Assembly (NCBI RefSeq): GCF_030124325.1
Contig: NZ_JASKLR010000016.1
Span: 1-64,000 of the forward strand
DNA: 64,000 nt
Direction: 5' to 3'
Source: Sinorhizobium sp. 8-89
GTDB lineage: Bacteria > Pseudomonadota > Alphaproteobacteria > Rhizobiales > Rhizobiaceae
The stretch's first letter is position 1. The number at the start of each line of letters is the position of its first letter. This document shows positions 1 through 8,900 of the stretch, one piece after another. The notes under the pieces are model-generated. The model was not told where the DNA came from, did not search any database, and worked only from the letters and a program-made list of their open reading frames with translations. The position numbers were made by a program, and so were the translations under genes.

Positions 1-1
1 C

Positions 2-163
2 GCCAATGCCGTCGTTGCGCAAGCCGGCGGCGCCAGGGTTCTGCCGACGAGTTCGCGCCAGCTCGGTGCCACGAGCTACAGCGTCGAGGTCGATGCCGGC
101 GGCCGCAAGTTCAACTGCGTCGTCGACAGCAGCGGCGGCGTCAAATCCGTCCAGCCCGCCTAA
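2..163 (+). CDS. C-terminal end of a small hypothetical (possibly exported) protein
   Basis: The window opens inside a reading frame that runs 53 codons to a TAA at 161-163. The tail is rich in Gly, Ser and Val and ends FNCVVDSSGGVKSVQPA. Short beta-strands ending in a VDSSGGV-like turn recall the PepSY-like small exported proteins common in rhizobia, but that is inference. The start and any signal peptide lie outside the window, so function cannot be assigned. Confidence 0.5.
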   Translation, partial: ANAVVAQAGGARVLPTSSRQLGATSYSVEVDAGGRKFNCVVDSSGGVKSVQPA

Positions 164-213
164 TGGGCGCAAAACCGTGATGCCGATTTGCCGCGCCTAG
201 GAGCAACGATAGG

Positions 214-470
214 CTGGAACTACCTCTTCTGCACGCGCTGCCGCTTGATGGCTCGATGTGGCAAGGGCAGATGCATCTGGCGACGACGACCGCGCGCCTG
301 GACCTGAGGCCAGCTCAATGCAGGCAGCGCAGGCGCGGCACGGACGCCTGAAGGTTGTCCGAAATTGCGGCCATTATGTTCCGCTGGAACAACCGGAATA
401 CCTCAACGCAGTGCTGCAAGAGCTGATAAGCGAACAACAACGGTCGGCTCCAGAGCAGCATCTTCGTTGA
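214..470 (+). pseudogene. Remnant of an alpha/beta hydrolase (internal deletion)
   Basis: Two separated pieces of an alpha/beta-hydrolase fold are visible. From 214 one frame reads LELPLLHALPLDGSMWQGQM, the usual N-terminal strand plus oxyanion region. From about 345 another frame reads LKVVRNCGHYVPLEQPEYL, the usual C-terminal catalytic-His segment (GHYVPLEQPE). The roughly 200 codons that should lie between them, including the nucleophile elbow, are missing, and the two pieces are in different frames. This is a decayed gene with a large internal deletion, not a functional enzyme. Confidence 0.6.
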
Positions 471-491
471 CTTGATCGCTTGACGAAAGTC

Positions 492-520
492 GGCGAACGG
501 GAAGCGCTCTCCCGCTCGCC
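492..520. terminator. Hairpin between convergent gene ends
   Basis: An imperfect inverted repeat, GGCGA-a-CGGGA then TCCCG-c-TCGCC, lies between the hydrolase remnant (plus) and the end of the carbon-nitrogen hydrolase gene (minus). There is no clear T-tract on either side, so it is at most a weak bidirectional terminator. Confidence 0.35.
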
Positions 521-542
521 GCTTGTGGTCGCCTACGCTAGT

Positions 543-1538
543 TCAGAACATATCGCGGTTGCGGCTTCGTTGGTCGTTGTCCGCCAGGTGCGGCTCGTAA
601 ATGCCTCCCCGTGCCGTTCGCCTCCAGGACCGCGCAAGGTCTCCCGGATTGTCGTTGATATCGACGACGGCAATCGAGGGTGCTCCATCCGCTGCACATT
701 GTGCGCCCCATTGACCGCCGGGACCAACGATTCCCGAAGGAGCGGTCAGGCCACGCCGCGCGAGAACAGAGAAGCTAATCCAATATCTGTTGCTTGCGGC
801 GTGTCCCTGCGCTTCGGCGGCGAAAGCCAGGTCATTGATGGAGCCGCCGGTGGTCGAGAACAAAACACAATCGACAGCAAGCCGCTCGTATTCGATGAAA
901 ATCTCCGGAAAGTGCGACTCCATGCCCAGCGCGCAGCCGAAGCGGACCCCGTCAACCTCGAACGTCACCGGGGTTGAACCCGGCGTATACATAAACAGGA
1001 CTTTGGTGTTCGACAGCATGCGCTCGTCGTAACGCGTCACCACTTCCCCACGATCGGAGATGACATACAGGCTATTGTGAGGCCTGTGAGGTGGGGTGAG
1101 TTGGTGCACTGATCCGACGATCGTCCAGAGACCCAGCTGCCGTGCTAGCTTCCTGGTAGCTTCCAGTTCCTCACGCAGGACGGTCCATTCGAACCGGCGC
1201 CAATCTGAAGCACCGATTTGCTCGGGACCGTTACTGGACATGATGCGCTTGTTAGGGGAGCAGGTCGCGCCTTCGGGAAAATGCACGAGTCTTGCTCCGG
1301 CTTCATGCGCTTGACGCATGAGGCGTCTCATCTCCAGCCCGCTGGTGCGAAGCGCCGCGGTGTTGCGAGGATCATCGTGGACAGTGGTTTGCGCTACAGC
1401 CAAACGCACTGATTTGGCTTCAGGCTTTATCTCGTTCGACGAACTCCGGCGAACATGCATGAGAGCCGTCGTGTAGGACTCACCTGTCTTAGCCGCGCGG
1501 GCGCGTACACGACGTTTGAAGATTCCGTTTTGCGTCAT
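543..1538 (-). CDS. Carbon-nitrogen hydrolase-fold protein with altered catalytic positions
   Basis: A 331-aa nitrilase-superfamily protein. The core starts at VRLAVAQTTVHDDP (about residue 44) and runs through HFPEGAT (catalytic Glu, about residue 89), RYDERMLSNTK and GCALGMESHFPE. Family members use a Glu-Lys-Cys triad. Here the Lys position (usual YxK) reads YDE, and the Cys position (usual CYExxFPE) reads GMESHFPE, so Lys looks replaced by Glu and Cys by Gly. A Cys three residues upstream could not easily substitute. The N-terminal stretch AKTGESYTTALMHVRR resembles a short helical extension seen on other rhizobial proteins. The ATG at 1538 follows GAAAGG; an upstream TTG at 1577 is less likely. 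The gene stands alone. It is either a pseudoenzyme or a divergent amidase, and substrate is not inferable. Confidence 0.75.
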   Translation of the reverse strand: MTQNGIFKRRVRARAAKTGESYTTALMHVRRSSSNEIKPEAKSVRLAVAQTTVHDDPRNTAALRTSGLEMRRLMRQAHEAGARLVHFPEGATCSPNKRIMSSNGPEQIGASDWRRFEWTVLREELEATRKLARQLGLWTIVGSVHQLTPPHRPHNSLYVISDRGEVVTRYDERMLSNTKVLFMYTPGSTPVTFEVDGVRFGCALGMESHFPEIFIEYERLAVDCVLFSTTGGSINDLAFAAEAQGHAASNRYWISFSVLARRGLTAPSGIVGPGGQWGAQCAADGAPSIAVVDINDNPGDLARSWRRTARGGIYEPHLADNDQRSRNRDMF

Positions 1539-2003
1539 TGTCGGGCCTTTCACGTCCCGGACGGAGTTCCCCAGCAACTACGTCGGAAACGATCGGACCA
1601 GGACTGCGACCCGAGACAGAAGCCCCTTTGCCTCCATTTAAGACCGTGCTGGGGAAGGTCCTGGGAGGTTAGGCGTAGGCCACGCCGAGCAGAAAGCTGC
1701 CGATGCGATTCTGATTCGTCAACTCCGGGACTGCCCGTCGCAAAATTCGTATTTGATGCTGGCTATACTCGAGCGAGTTTTGCGAGAGAAGTATTGCGCA
1801 TTTATGTTAGCCGCCGCACGTCACGCCCCGGCTTTCGCGGACATGCAACTTTCCTGAAAAATCTATTGTGCAATGCAGAATAGTGTTGTGCGGTGCAAGA
1901 ATATCAGCCGTGTCGCATGGTATCTCGAAATAATATTCCGCACTTCTTCTTTCTCTGGAAACCAATTCATGTTCTTATGTGTTGGTTGGCAGGAGGACGC
2001 GCG
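1539..2003. other. 465-bp non-coding stretch
   Basis: No convincing gene is seen. It contains a short imperfect direct repeat (GTGCAATGCAGAA / GTGCGGTGCAAGAA, about 1867-1906) upstream of the small membrane-peptide gene, which could be a regulatory site. No strong sigma70 or stress promoter is evident. Confidence 0.4.
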
Positions 2004-2105
2004 ATGCAGGCGATTCTGCAAAACTTCGCTCTCTTCGATCTCCTCATTCTGGCTGGGATCTGTTTCTTGCTGATCTGCAGCTATCTGGACGAGGGCGAGG
2101 CCTGA
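2004..2105 (+). CDS. 33-aa single-pass membrane peptide
   Basis: A very short frame has a strong Shine-Dalgarno (AGGAGGA at 1991-1997) seven bases before the ATG. It encodes MQAILQNFALFDLLILAGIC..., one long hydrophobic helix (about residues 8-25), then an acidic end (YLDEGEA). A hairpin followed by a T-rich tract lies about 20 nt after the stop, so RBS, frame and terminator make a complete small transcription unit. Size and layout resemble small membrane subunits or regulators such as KdpF or CydX, but no partner complex is adjacent. Function unknown. Confidence 0.6.
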   Translation: MQAILQNFALFDLLILAGICFLLICSYLDEGEA

Positions 2106-2125
2106 GCGGCACCATTCAGGCTGGA

Positions 2126-2170
2126 AAGGCCTTTTGGACCGGATGCAATCCGGCCTTCCCCTTTTGTTTT
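2126..2170 (+). terminator. Rho-independent terminator after the 33-aa peptide
   Basis: A perfect hairpin CCGGAT-GCA-ATCCGG (2139-2153) is nested in AAGGCC (2126-2131) / GGCCTT (2152-2157) and followed by CCCCTTTTGTTTT. It lies between the small peptide gene and the convergent methyltransferase gene and can serve the former. Confidence 0.65.
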
Positions 2171-2179
2171 GCCAACGGC

Positions 2180-2782
2180 TCATGAAATTGGTTTGGCGGC
2201 CGACACATGCAGCCAGTGGGTCGGTTCGCCGTCGTAGCCGCTGCCATCCATTTCGGCGATTTCCAGCTTGGCCCAGTCCTTCTTGTCGAACCGTCGCGTC
2301 AGCCAGTCCCGCGAAGGATAGTTGTAATAGCGCCCAAAGCGATCGTGACCCTCGCCGTTTCCGGCCTTGAAGCTCGCTTGAAGTATCCCGCCGGCTTTCA
2401 ATGCGCGCTGGATGCGGGCAAGCACGCCGGCGAGGTCGGCACGCGGCACATGCAGGAGGCATGCTTCCGTCCAGACGGCGTCGAAGACTTCGTGCCATCC
2501 GATCTCTTCAAATCGGACAACCTCGACCTGCCGGCCGAGCAGACGTTCTGCCTCCGCCGCAAGTTCCGGCGAGCCGTCGGTTGGCGTCACGTCGAACCCC
2601 CTGGCGAGCATATAGGCGCTGTCCTGGCCGCCGCCACAGCCGAGTTCAAGAATTCTGGCGCCGGGTTCAAGCCTGGCGAGAAACCGATCGAGGCGCGCGA
2701 CTGGCACCTTGCGCTCCCGGCTTGCATAGGCTTCAGCGTTGTCGCGGTAGAAGGCATTCGTCTCGTCGCTCACCGGCGGCAT
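2180..2782 (-). CDS. Class I SAM-dependent methyltransferase
   Basis: A 200-aa protein with the Rossmann methyltransferase signature ARILELGCGGGQDS (motif I, about residues 43-56), an acidic motif II region (VTPTDGSPEL) and the post-motif segment WTEACLLHVPRADL. It belongs to the small tellurite-resistance/UbiE-like group. Substrate cannot be told from sequence. The start at 2782 is set by AAGGAG five bases upstream and by the family's usual N-terminus; the open frame continues upstream without an RBS. Monocistronic, convergent with the 33-aa peptide gene. Confidence 0.8.
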   Translation of the reverse strand: MPPVSDETNAFYRDNAEAYASRERKVPVARLDRFLARLEPGARILELGCGGGQDSAYMLARGFDVTPTDGSPELAAEAERLLGRQVEVVRFEEIGWHEVFDAVWTEACLLHVPRADLAGVLARIQRALKAGGILQASFKAGNGEGHDRFGRYYNYPSRDWLTRRFDKKDWAKLEIAEMDGSGYDGEPTHWLHVSAAKPIS

Positions 2783-2872
2783 CTCGTCTCCTTCATCGAG
2801 CGTCATCCGTGCCTGATAGGGCGCGCCGTGACGTAGGACAAGCGCCGAGGGCGCGCGGGGTGAGGGGATCTG

Positions 2873-2965
2873 GCGCATGTCGCCCAAAAGTGTGCAGCGG
2901 TTTTGGGACAACGACATGGACCTAAAGCGCGTCACATGCGTCCGATTGAACGCGACCCGCTTTAG
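2873..2965. repeat. Rhizobial dispersed palindromic repeat
   Basis: Left part: GCATGTCGCCCAAAAGTGTG and CAGCGGTTTTGGGACAACGAC, where CCCAAAA pairs with TTTTGGG. Right part: CTAAAGCGCG then a near-complement ending CGCGACCCGCTTTAG. This two-hairpin arrangement recurs in many rhizobial intergenic regions. The dehydratase stop codon (TAA, minus strand, 2962-2964) lies within its right arm. Confidence 0.65.
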
Positions 2966-3954
2966 CGCCCGCTCAGGAGCTCATTGAACATTTTCAGATC
3001 GACATTTCCGCCGCTTAAGAGAATGCCCACCCTCGCACCCACACAGCGCAGAACGCCTTGCAGTACGGCCGCCGCCGCCAGGCAGCCGGTAGGCTCCACG
3101 ATGATCTTCATGCGTTCGGCGAAAAAACGCATGGTCTCGACCAATTGGACGTCGGTCACGGTTACGATGTCGTGGACCGTGTGTTTCAGGATGGCGAAGT
3201 TGTGATCGCCGACATGGGTGACGATCGCGCCGTCGGCAATGGATTTCGGCGCCGGTATGCGCACGACCTCGCCCTTGCGGAGCGACTGCTGGCCGTCGTT
3301 GCCCGCCTCCGGCTCGACGCCGACAATCTTGCACGCGGGTGACAGTGCGCGGGCGCTGAGCGCGCTGCCGGCGAGCAAGCCGCCACCGCCAAGCGGCGCG
3401 ACGATGAGATCGAGCTCGCCGACCTCTTCGATCAGTTCCAGCACGGCGGTGCCCTGTCCCGCAATCACATCCGGGTGGTCAAAGGGGGGGACCAGGGTTG
3501 CGCCGCGCTCGGCGGCGAGGCGTCGGCTTATTGCCTCGCGATCCTCGGTGTAGCGGTCATAGAAACGGATTTCGGCGCCATAGGCCTTCGTCGCCGCGAT
3601 CTTTATCTCCGGCGCGTCCTTCGGCATCACGATCGTTGCCGGAACGCCTTGCAATCTCGCCGCATCGGCGAGGGCTTGAGCGTGGTTGCCGGAGGAGAAG
3701 GCGACGACGCCCTTTCTCCGGGAAATATCATCGAGGGCGGCGACGGCGTTGTAGGCGCCACGAAACTTGAACGCGCCGGCGCGTTGCAAGTTCTCCGCCT
3801 TGAAGAAGAGAGACGCCTCGGCCATTCCGTCCGCCGTTCGCGACGTCAAGACGGGGGTGTGGTGTGCTGCGCCGGAAATGCGCTCCCGCGCGGCTTCAAC
3901 GTCCGCAAATGTCGGAACCTTAAGTGAAGCGGAAGCTGATGAAGTGTCGATCAT
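2962..3954 (-). CDS. PLP-dependent threonine/serine dehydratase-like enzyme
   Basis: A 330-aa fold-type II PLP enzyme. The PLP lysine lies in AFKFRGAYN (about residue 62), the cofactor-binding Ser/Asn loop is FSSGNHAQ, and the phosphate-binding glycine loop is LGGGGLLAG. The length lacks the C-terminal ACT/regulatory domain of biosynthetic IlvA, so it fits catabolic threonine ammonia-lyase, serine racemase or threo-3-hydroxyaspartate ammonia-lyase. These subfamilies cannot be separated here. GGGAGG precedes the ATG by six bases. It is divergent from the aminotransferase gene, possibly sharing a promoter region for amino-acid catabolism. Confidence 0.85.
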   Translation of the reverse strand: MIDTSSASASLKVPTFADVEAARERISGAAHHTPVLTSRTADGMAEASLFFKAENLQRAGAFKFRGAYNAVAALDDISRRKGVVAFSSGNHAQALADAARLQGVPATIVMPKDAPEIKIAATKAYGAEIRFYDRYTEDREAISRRLAAERGATLVPPFDHPDVIAGQGTAVLELIEEVGELDLIVAPLGGGGLLAGSALSARALSPACKIVGVEPEAGNDGQQSLRKGEVVRIPAPKSIADGAIVTHVGDHNFAILKHTVHDIVTVTDVQLVETMRFFAERMKIIVEPTGCLAAAAVLQGVLRCVGARVGILLSGGNVDLKMFNELLSGR

Positions 3955-4262
3955 GCGAACCTCCCGGCGCCGTCCCTACGCATCGAAAATAGCCCTGGCG
4001 TCAGCTCGCGAGTCTAGCACGGCGCGAAGATATCCACGAGCGCCGGAGACGCGTCAAAGATCTCACGTAAGGTTATGAAAGTCACCATGCGGCAGCGACC
4101 GGTTTGAAGCCGGAGACGACGAAAAAAGAACTGATTTAGGTCAATAACGTTGACATAAAATGGCGGACGTGATCCTGTCGCCGGACAATCGTAAAGAAAC
4201 GCGGGACTTCGGAAAGCCGTTTCGTCCGTGGTCCCGTTGCAAAGATCTCGAGGAAACTGCCC

Positions 4263-5489
4263 ATGCTGAATTGGGACCATATCTTCGCGACGCGTTCGAG
4301 CCGGATGCGCGCTTCCGAAATCCGTGAGCTTCTGAAACTGCTCGATCGTCCCGATATCATTTCCTTTGCCGGCGGCATTCCCGATCCCGAACTCTTTCCC
4401 GATGCGGAATTCAAGGAAGCCTACGCCGAGATCTTCGACGGCCCGGCCGTCAGCGCGGCGCTGCAATATTCGGTAAGCGAGGGCTATCGCCCCTTGCGCC
4501 AATGGCTGGCCAAGCAGATGGCGGCCCTCGGCATCCCGGCGACGGTGGACAACATCTTCATCACCTCGGGCTCGCAGCAGGGGCTCGACTATCTCGGCAA
4601 GCTGTTCCTGTCGCCGAAGGATACCGCGCTCGTCACCTGGCCGACCTATCTCGGCGCGCTGCAGGCCTTCAATGCCTACGAGCCGACCTACGACCAGCTG
4701 AACCCCGGCGGCAACCGCACGCCCGAAGCCTATCGCCAGCAGGCCGCGCTGGCGGGCGGCCGGGTGAAGTTCGCTTACCTCTCGGCCGACTTTGCCAACC
4801 CGACCGGCGAGACGGTTGATCGCGCCGGCCGCGAGCGCGTTCTCGATCTCGCCGAGGAACTCGACGTCGCCGTCATCGAAGATGCGGCTTACCAATCGCT
4901 GCGCTATGACGGCGAGGCGATCCCGCCGATCCTGGCGCTGGAGATCGCGCGCAAGGGCGACATCAACAGCACCCGCACGATCTATTGCGGCAGCTTCTCC
5001 AAGACGCTGGCGCCGGGCCTTCGCGTCGGCTGGGTCTGCGCCTCCGAAACGGTGATCCGCAAGCTGGTGCTGATGAAGCAGGCGGCGGATCTGCATTCCT
5101 CGACCATCAACCAGATGGCGATCTGCACCGTTGCCGAGCGCGGCTTCGACGAGCAGGTGCAGAAGATCCACAGGGTCTACAAGCACCGCCGCAGCGCCAT
5201 GCTCGCCGCACTCGAAAAATACATGCCGGCAGGCGTGACCTGGACCAAGCCGGAAGGCGGCATGTTCGTCTGGGTGACGCTGCCGAAGGGCACCGACGGT
5301 GCCGAGCTTCTGGCGAAATCGATCCAGACGGCGAAGGTCGCCTTCGTCCCCGGCCGCGCCTTCTTCGCCGACGGGTCGGGCGAGAACACGCTGCGCCTGA
5401 GCTTCTCCTGCGCCAACGACAAGATGATCGACGAGGGCATTCGCCGGCTCGGGGATCTCGTGCGCGGCGAGATGGCGGAGGCGGCCTAA
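4263..5489 (+). CDS. Class I/II aminotransferase (2-aminoadipate/MocR-type catalytic domain)
   Basis: A 408-aa fold-type I aminotransferase. ISFAGGIPDPELFP marks the KAT/2-aminoadipate aminotransferase group. The PLP lysine is in CGSFSKTLAPGLRVGW (about residue 245); NPTG and a DAAYQSLRYD loop precede it, and the C-terminal RLSFSCAN contains the carboxylate-binding Arg. No N-terminal GntR helix-turn-helix is present, so this is a free enzyme. It probably transfers amino groups from aromatic, branched or aminoadipate donors to 2-oxoglutarate. It faces away from the dehydratase gene. Confidence 0.85.
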   Translation: MLNWDHIFATRSSRMRASEIRELLKLLDRPDIISFAGGIPDPELFPDAEFKEAYAEIFDGPAVSAALQYSVSEGYRPLRQWLAKQMAALGIPATVDNIFITSGSQQGLDYLGKLFLSPKDTALVTWPTYLGALQAFNAYEPTYDQLNPGGNRTPEAYRQQAALAGGRVKFAYLSADFANPTGETVDRAGRERVLDLAEELDVAVIEDAAYQSLRYDGEAIPPILALEIARKGDINSTRTIYCGSFSKTLAPGLRVGWVCASETVIRKLVLMKQAADLHSSTINQMAICTVAERGFDEQVQKIHRVYKHRRSAMLAALEKYMPAGVTWTKPEGGMFVWVTLPKGTDGAELLAKSIQTAKVAFVPGRAFFADGSGENTLRLSFSCANDKMIDEGIRRLGDLVRGEMAEAA

Positions 5490-5751
5490 GCCGGGAGAGA
5501 ACGACATTCCGGTCAGCGAGACCCGGCAAACGCCGGGCCTCGCCGTCGGTTGCCTGTGTCGCGCTATCATTGAAAGCAGAGCGAGCCACAGCAGTCGTCT
5601 CGCTCGTCAGTTCGGAGAGGCCGCTTTTGCGTGATTGCGGCCCGGTGCAATCGAGAGCAAACTGCGTGGGTGCAGCGCCGCACTTCGTGGCGCAAGAGTA
5701 CCATCGTTTCCGATTCACGAGAGTTGTGCAGCAACCGAGGGGAGGACTGCC

Positions 5752-6213
5752 ATGACCAATCGAAGCGAACTTGAAAACATCATGCAGGCGATCTACCAGG
5801 CGCGGGCCGACAACGACCTCGACGCGTTGATGGCCTATGTTCATCCTGCCTGCAGCTTCCGCATCGCTGGGAGCGATCGCCTCGGCCCGATGGCGCAGAA
5901 GATCGAAGGCGGGGACGCCGTGCGCCTCAATTTCAAGTCATTGATGGACGTTTGGGACCTCTCCAAGGTGGGAACACTCGCGCTTCATGTCGACGGCGAG
6001 ACGGTTTTCGCACATCGCGCCGGCGAGGTGCGTTTCGTCCCGAGCGATGCCCGCTTCGAAACCGAGTTTGTCGACAAGATCACGTTCAGGGACGGGCTGA
6101 TGGTGGAGATCATGGAGTTCGTCGACACGCAGCAACTGGTCGAGGTGGCGACGCCGGTCGGTATCACGGTGCCGCTTACGAGCTTCGCGGTGACAGGGCA
6201 GGCGGACGCCTGA
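5752..6213 (+). CDS. SnoaL/NTF2-like protein
   Basis: A 153-aa alpha+beta-barrel (cone) protein. The N-terminal helices ENIMQAIYQARADNDLDALMAYVHPACSFRI are typical of ketosteroid-isomerase/SnoaL-like folds (NTF2 superfamily). Catalytic residues are not obvious, so the reaction is unknown. The start at 5752 has GAGGGGAGGA just upstream. It stands alone, 262 bases after the aminotransferase gene. Confidence 0.75.
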   Translation: MTNRSELENIMQAIYQARADNDLDALMAYVHPACSFRIAGSDRLGPMAQKIEGGDAVRLNFKSLMDVWDLSKVGTLALHVDGETVFAHRAGEVRFVPSDARFETEFVDKITFRDGLMVEIMEFVDTQQLVEVATPVGITVPLTSFAVTGQADA

Positions 6214-6835
6214 AACAGCCACGGCGTTCCGGTCGCAACCGAATCATCGACGCGGCGATCTGATTCGTGCGGCGGCCGTCGGGCAAAACAGATGTTTCAT
6301 GAACGCCTCGAGGGCGCCGGCGACGCCGGGCGCCTTACCGGCATACGTGCTCTCGTGGCGTTTGCGCCTGCGGCGTTTCACATTTCTGAAGCACATCTCT
6401 CTCGTGGTCACCGGCAATGTTCCCGCTCCGGCTGGAAGAGGCTGTGCTTCCGACGCCACGCTGCGCAGGGTCGCGTCGAGCCGTTGAGTTTCTTGGGTTT
6501 TCGGCACGCCGGCCCTTTCTTTTTGAGGGGGCGTGATATTCTTGTTATTCAATCCAAGATTGCGCTCCGGCCGCACGACGCTGGGGGCGTTCGGACGGCA
6601 ACTGTCCGGTCTCGGTGAAGGGCATGTGACCGGCCGGGCCGGGGTGATGATACAAAGCCGGCGGAAAAAATCGAAAACGGCCCCATATTGATGCCTTATT
6701 TTCGGGCAGGATCACCGCACCATGATGTGCTGCGTTGCGGCAGGGAATGCTGCGTCGCGTCAAGTAACCCCTTGCCCCCAGATCTGTTCGTGCCATGAAT
6801 GACTGGGGTGCCTGAGAAGGTATGCAACCAGCGGT
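6214..6835. other. 622-bp intergenic region, no gene seen
   Basis: Open frames here lack RBSs and have shadow-like compositions. The stretch 6640-6720 is less GC-rich and may hold the acyltransferase promoter; no clear hexamers, repeats or terminator can be defined. Confidence 0.4.
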
Positions 6836-8845
6836 ATGAGTACACAAGCCCTGAGTATACAAGCAGCCCCAGGAAGCTTTCGTCCTGATATCGAAGGGCT
6901 GCGCGCCCTGGCGGTCTCCGGTGTCGTGGCCTTTCACTTCGGCATGACCGGTCTGCCCGGCGGCTTCGTCGGGGTCGATATCTTCTTCGTCATATCCGGT
7001 TACCTCATCACCAGGCATCTGCAGCAGGAGATTGCCAGGAGCGGCACGGTCAATCTCTGGCGCTTTTACGGCCGCCGCGCCCGCCGTCTGCTTCCGGCGT
7101 CACTGTTCGTCATCCTGGCGACGCTGCTTTTCGGCTACTTCATTCTCGCGCCGTCCGAGCAGCAGTTTTATTCGAAAGGCTCGCTGTTCGCCTCGTCCTA
7201 CATGATCAATCTGTGGCTCATTCGCTGGGCTGTCGATTATTTTGCGTCGGACGCGTCGAACAACCCGTTCATCCATTACTGGTCCCTCTCGGTCGAGGAG
7301 CAGTTCTATCTCGTCTGGCCCGCGCTCCTTCTGGTCCTTGCGCGGGTTTGTCCGGGCAAGCGTGGTCTGTTCCTCCTGCTCGCCGCCGTGGCCGCGGTTT
7401 CCTTTGCGCTTAGCTGGCGGATGACTGCGATTTCGCAGCCCTGGGCGTTCTATTTCTCGCCGCTGAGAGCTTGGGAGTTCGCCGCCGGTGGCCTGGCTTC
7501 GATGGCGGTCTCGCAGGAGTGGGCAAGACGGTTTCGCTTTTCGCCCGTGCTCGGCTGGCTTGGGCTCGTCTTGATCGCGGCGGCCTATCTGACCGTGACG
7601 GAGGATATTCCCTTTCCCGGCTCCATTGCCCTGGTACCGGTGTTGGGCACGGTGCTGGTGCTTCTCAGCGGCGCGCATGAAAGCCGCGCCGGCCCGAGGT
7701 CGGTCCTCGCCCTTCAGCCGTTCCAGGAGATCGGAAAACTCTCCTATTCCCTCTATCTCTGGCACTGGCCGGTCATCGTCTATGCGGGAATCCTCGAGCC
7801 GGACCTGAGCATCGCCGATCGGCTCCTGTGTCTGGCGCTCACACTCGTACTTTCGCTTTTCAGCTATCATTTCATCGAAAATCCGGTGCGCCACAGCGGC
7901 TGGCTGGCGGCCAGGACCAGCCGGTCGCTGGGTCTCGCTGCGCTTCTCACGGCGGCGGGGGCGACGGTTGCCTACGGAAGTGCCACTCTTGCAGGCCTCA
8001 ACCTCGATTCCGAGCAGCGGCAGGTCCTCAAAAGCGCCGAGCGGAAATCGGCGGCGCGGGAATTCGATTCGGCCTGCGTGCTCGAGAGGGACGAGATTGC
8101 GCCAAGGGCCTGCGAATTCGGCGCCAAGAACCCGAAAAAGACGATCGTTCTCTTCGGCGATTCCCATGCCGACCATTGGTCGACGCCGCTCAAGCGGATT
8201 GCCGAGAACAACGGCTGGCGGCTCGTCACCTATCTGAAGTCGTCATGTCCGGCCGCAAGTGTCACGACCTGGAACTCGGTGTTGGCGCGGGATTATAGCG
8301 AGTGCGACCAGTGGAGGAAGCTGGTGCTTGGTGAGATTGCCTCGCTGAAGCCGGATGTCGTGATCCTTTCGCAATATTCGTCGAGCTATGTCCGAAACGA
8401 CATCAATTACATATCGAGCTACCAGATCGATGTCAGCGCGTGGGCGAAGGGCATCAAGCGCACGGTCGAGACATTGAAAGACACCGGCAGCGATATCGTC
8501 TTGCTCCGCGATGGCCCGCTGCACAAATCCTACCTGGACAAATGTGTTGCGCGCGCCCTGTGGCAGGACGAGAACCCCAGCGTTTGCGACACCCCGCGCG
8601 ACGAGGCGGTGGAGGAGACGATCCCGGCGGCGGAACGGAGGGTCGTTTCGGAAGTGGGCAATGCGTCCTATGTCGATGTCGTCGATCTGTTCTGCAACAA
8701 AACCACGTGCCCCGCGGTGATCGACGGCAAATTGACCTTCCGCGATCGTCATCACATCGCCACGCCCTATGCGGAATCACTCGCGGCCTCGCTTCAACGC
8801 GCGATCTTCGGCGAGACGATCGTCGGCGCGGTCCGGAAAGAGTAA
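6836..8845 (+). CDS. OafA/YrhL-type membrane acyltransferase with SGNH domain
   Basis: A 669-aa integral membrane O-acyltransferase. It opens with the family signature FRPDIEGLRALAVSGVVAFH (catalytic His in the AFHF region) and VGVDIFFVISGYLI, then about ten transmembrane helices to residue 380, including the YSLYLWHWPVI and FIENPVR motifs. A periplasmic SGNH hydrolase-like domain follows (GDSHADHW as block I; DRHHIATPYA near the end as the Asp/His block). Such fused proteins O-acetylate cell-surface glycans such as LPS O-antigen or exopolysaccharide. No glycan cluster is adjacent, so the target is unknown. The RBS is weak. Confidence 0.9.
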   Translation: MSTQALSIQAAPGSFRPDIEGLRALAVSGVVAFHFGMTGLPGGFVGVDIFFVISGYLITRHLQQEIARSGTVNLWRFYGRRARRLLPASLFVILATLLFGYFILAPSEQQFYSKGSLFASSYMINLWLIRWAVDYFASDASNNPFIHYWSLSVEEQFYLVWPALLLVLARVCPGKRGLFLLLAAVAAVSFALSWRMTAISQPWAFYFSPLRAWEFAAGGLASMAVSQEWARRFRFSPVLGWLGLVLIAAAYLTVTEDIPFPGSIALVPVLGTVLVLLSGAHESRAGPRSVLALQPFQEIGKLSYSLYLWHWPVIVYAGILEPDLSIADRLLCLALTLVLSLFSYHFIENPVRHSGWLAARTSRSLGLAALLTAAGATVAYGSATLAGLNLDSEQRQVLKSAERKSAAREFDSACVLERDEIAPRACEFGAKNPKKTIVLFGDSHADHWSTPLKRIAENNGWRLVTYLKSSCPAASVTTWNSVLARDYSECDQWRKLVLGEIASLKPDVVILSQYSSSYVRNDINYISSYQIDVSAWAKGIKRTVETLKDTGSDIVLLRDGPLHKSYLDKCVARALWQDENPSVCDTPRDEAVEETIPAAERRVVSEVGNASYVDVVDLFCNKTTCPAVIDGKLTFRDRHHIATPYAESLAASLQRAIFGETIVGAVRKE

Positions 8846-8900
8846 GGCTGCGGAGGCGGTGCAGTGGCCGGGCCGAACGCCGGTATCTTACGCGAGTGGT

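Noticed and set aside
4150-4178. TTGACA upstream of the aminotransferase as a sigma70 promoter
   Set aside because: The -35 hexamer is perfect, but no -10-like hexamer lies 16-18 bases downstream.
4014-5570. A 518-codon open frame on the minus strand opposite the aminotransferase
   Set aside because: No RBS and Arg/Ala/Gly-rich translation; the plus-strand frame has an intact PLP aminotransferase with all motifs. It is a GC-skew shadow.
6244-6576. A 110-codon minus-strand frame before the acyltransferase
   Set aside because: No RBS and no resemblance to any family; poor composition.
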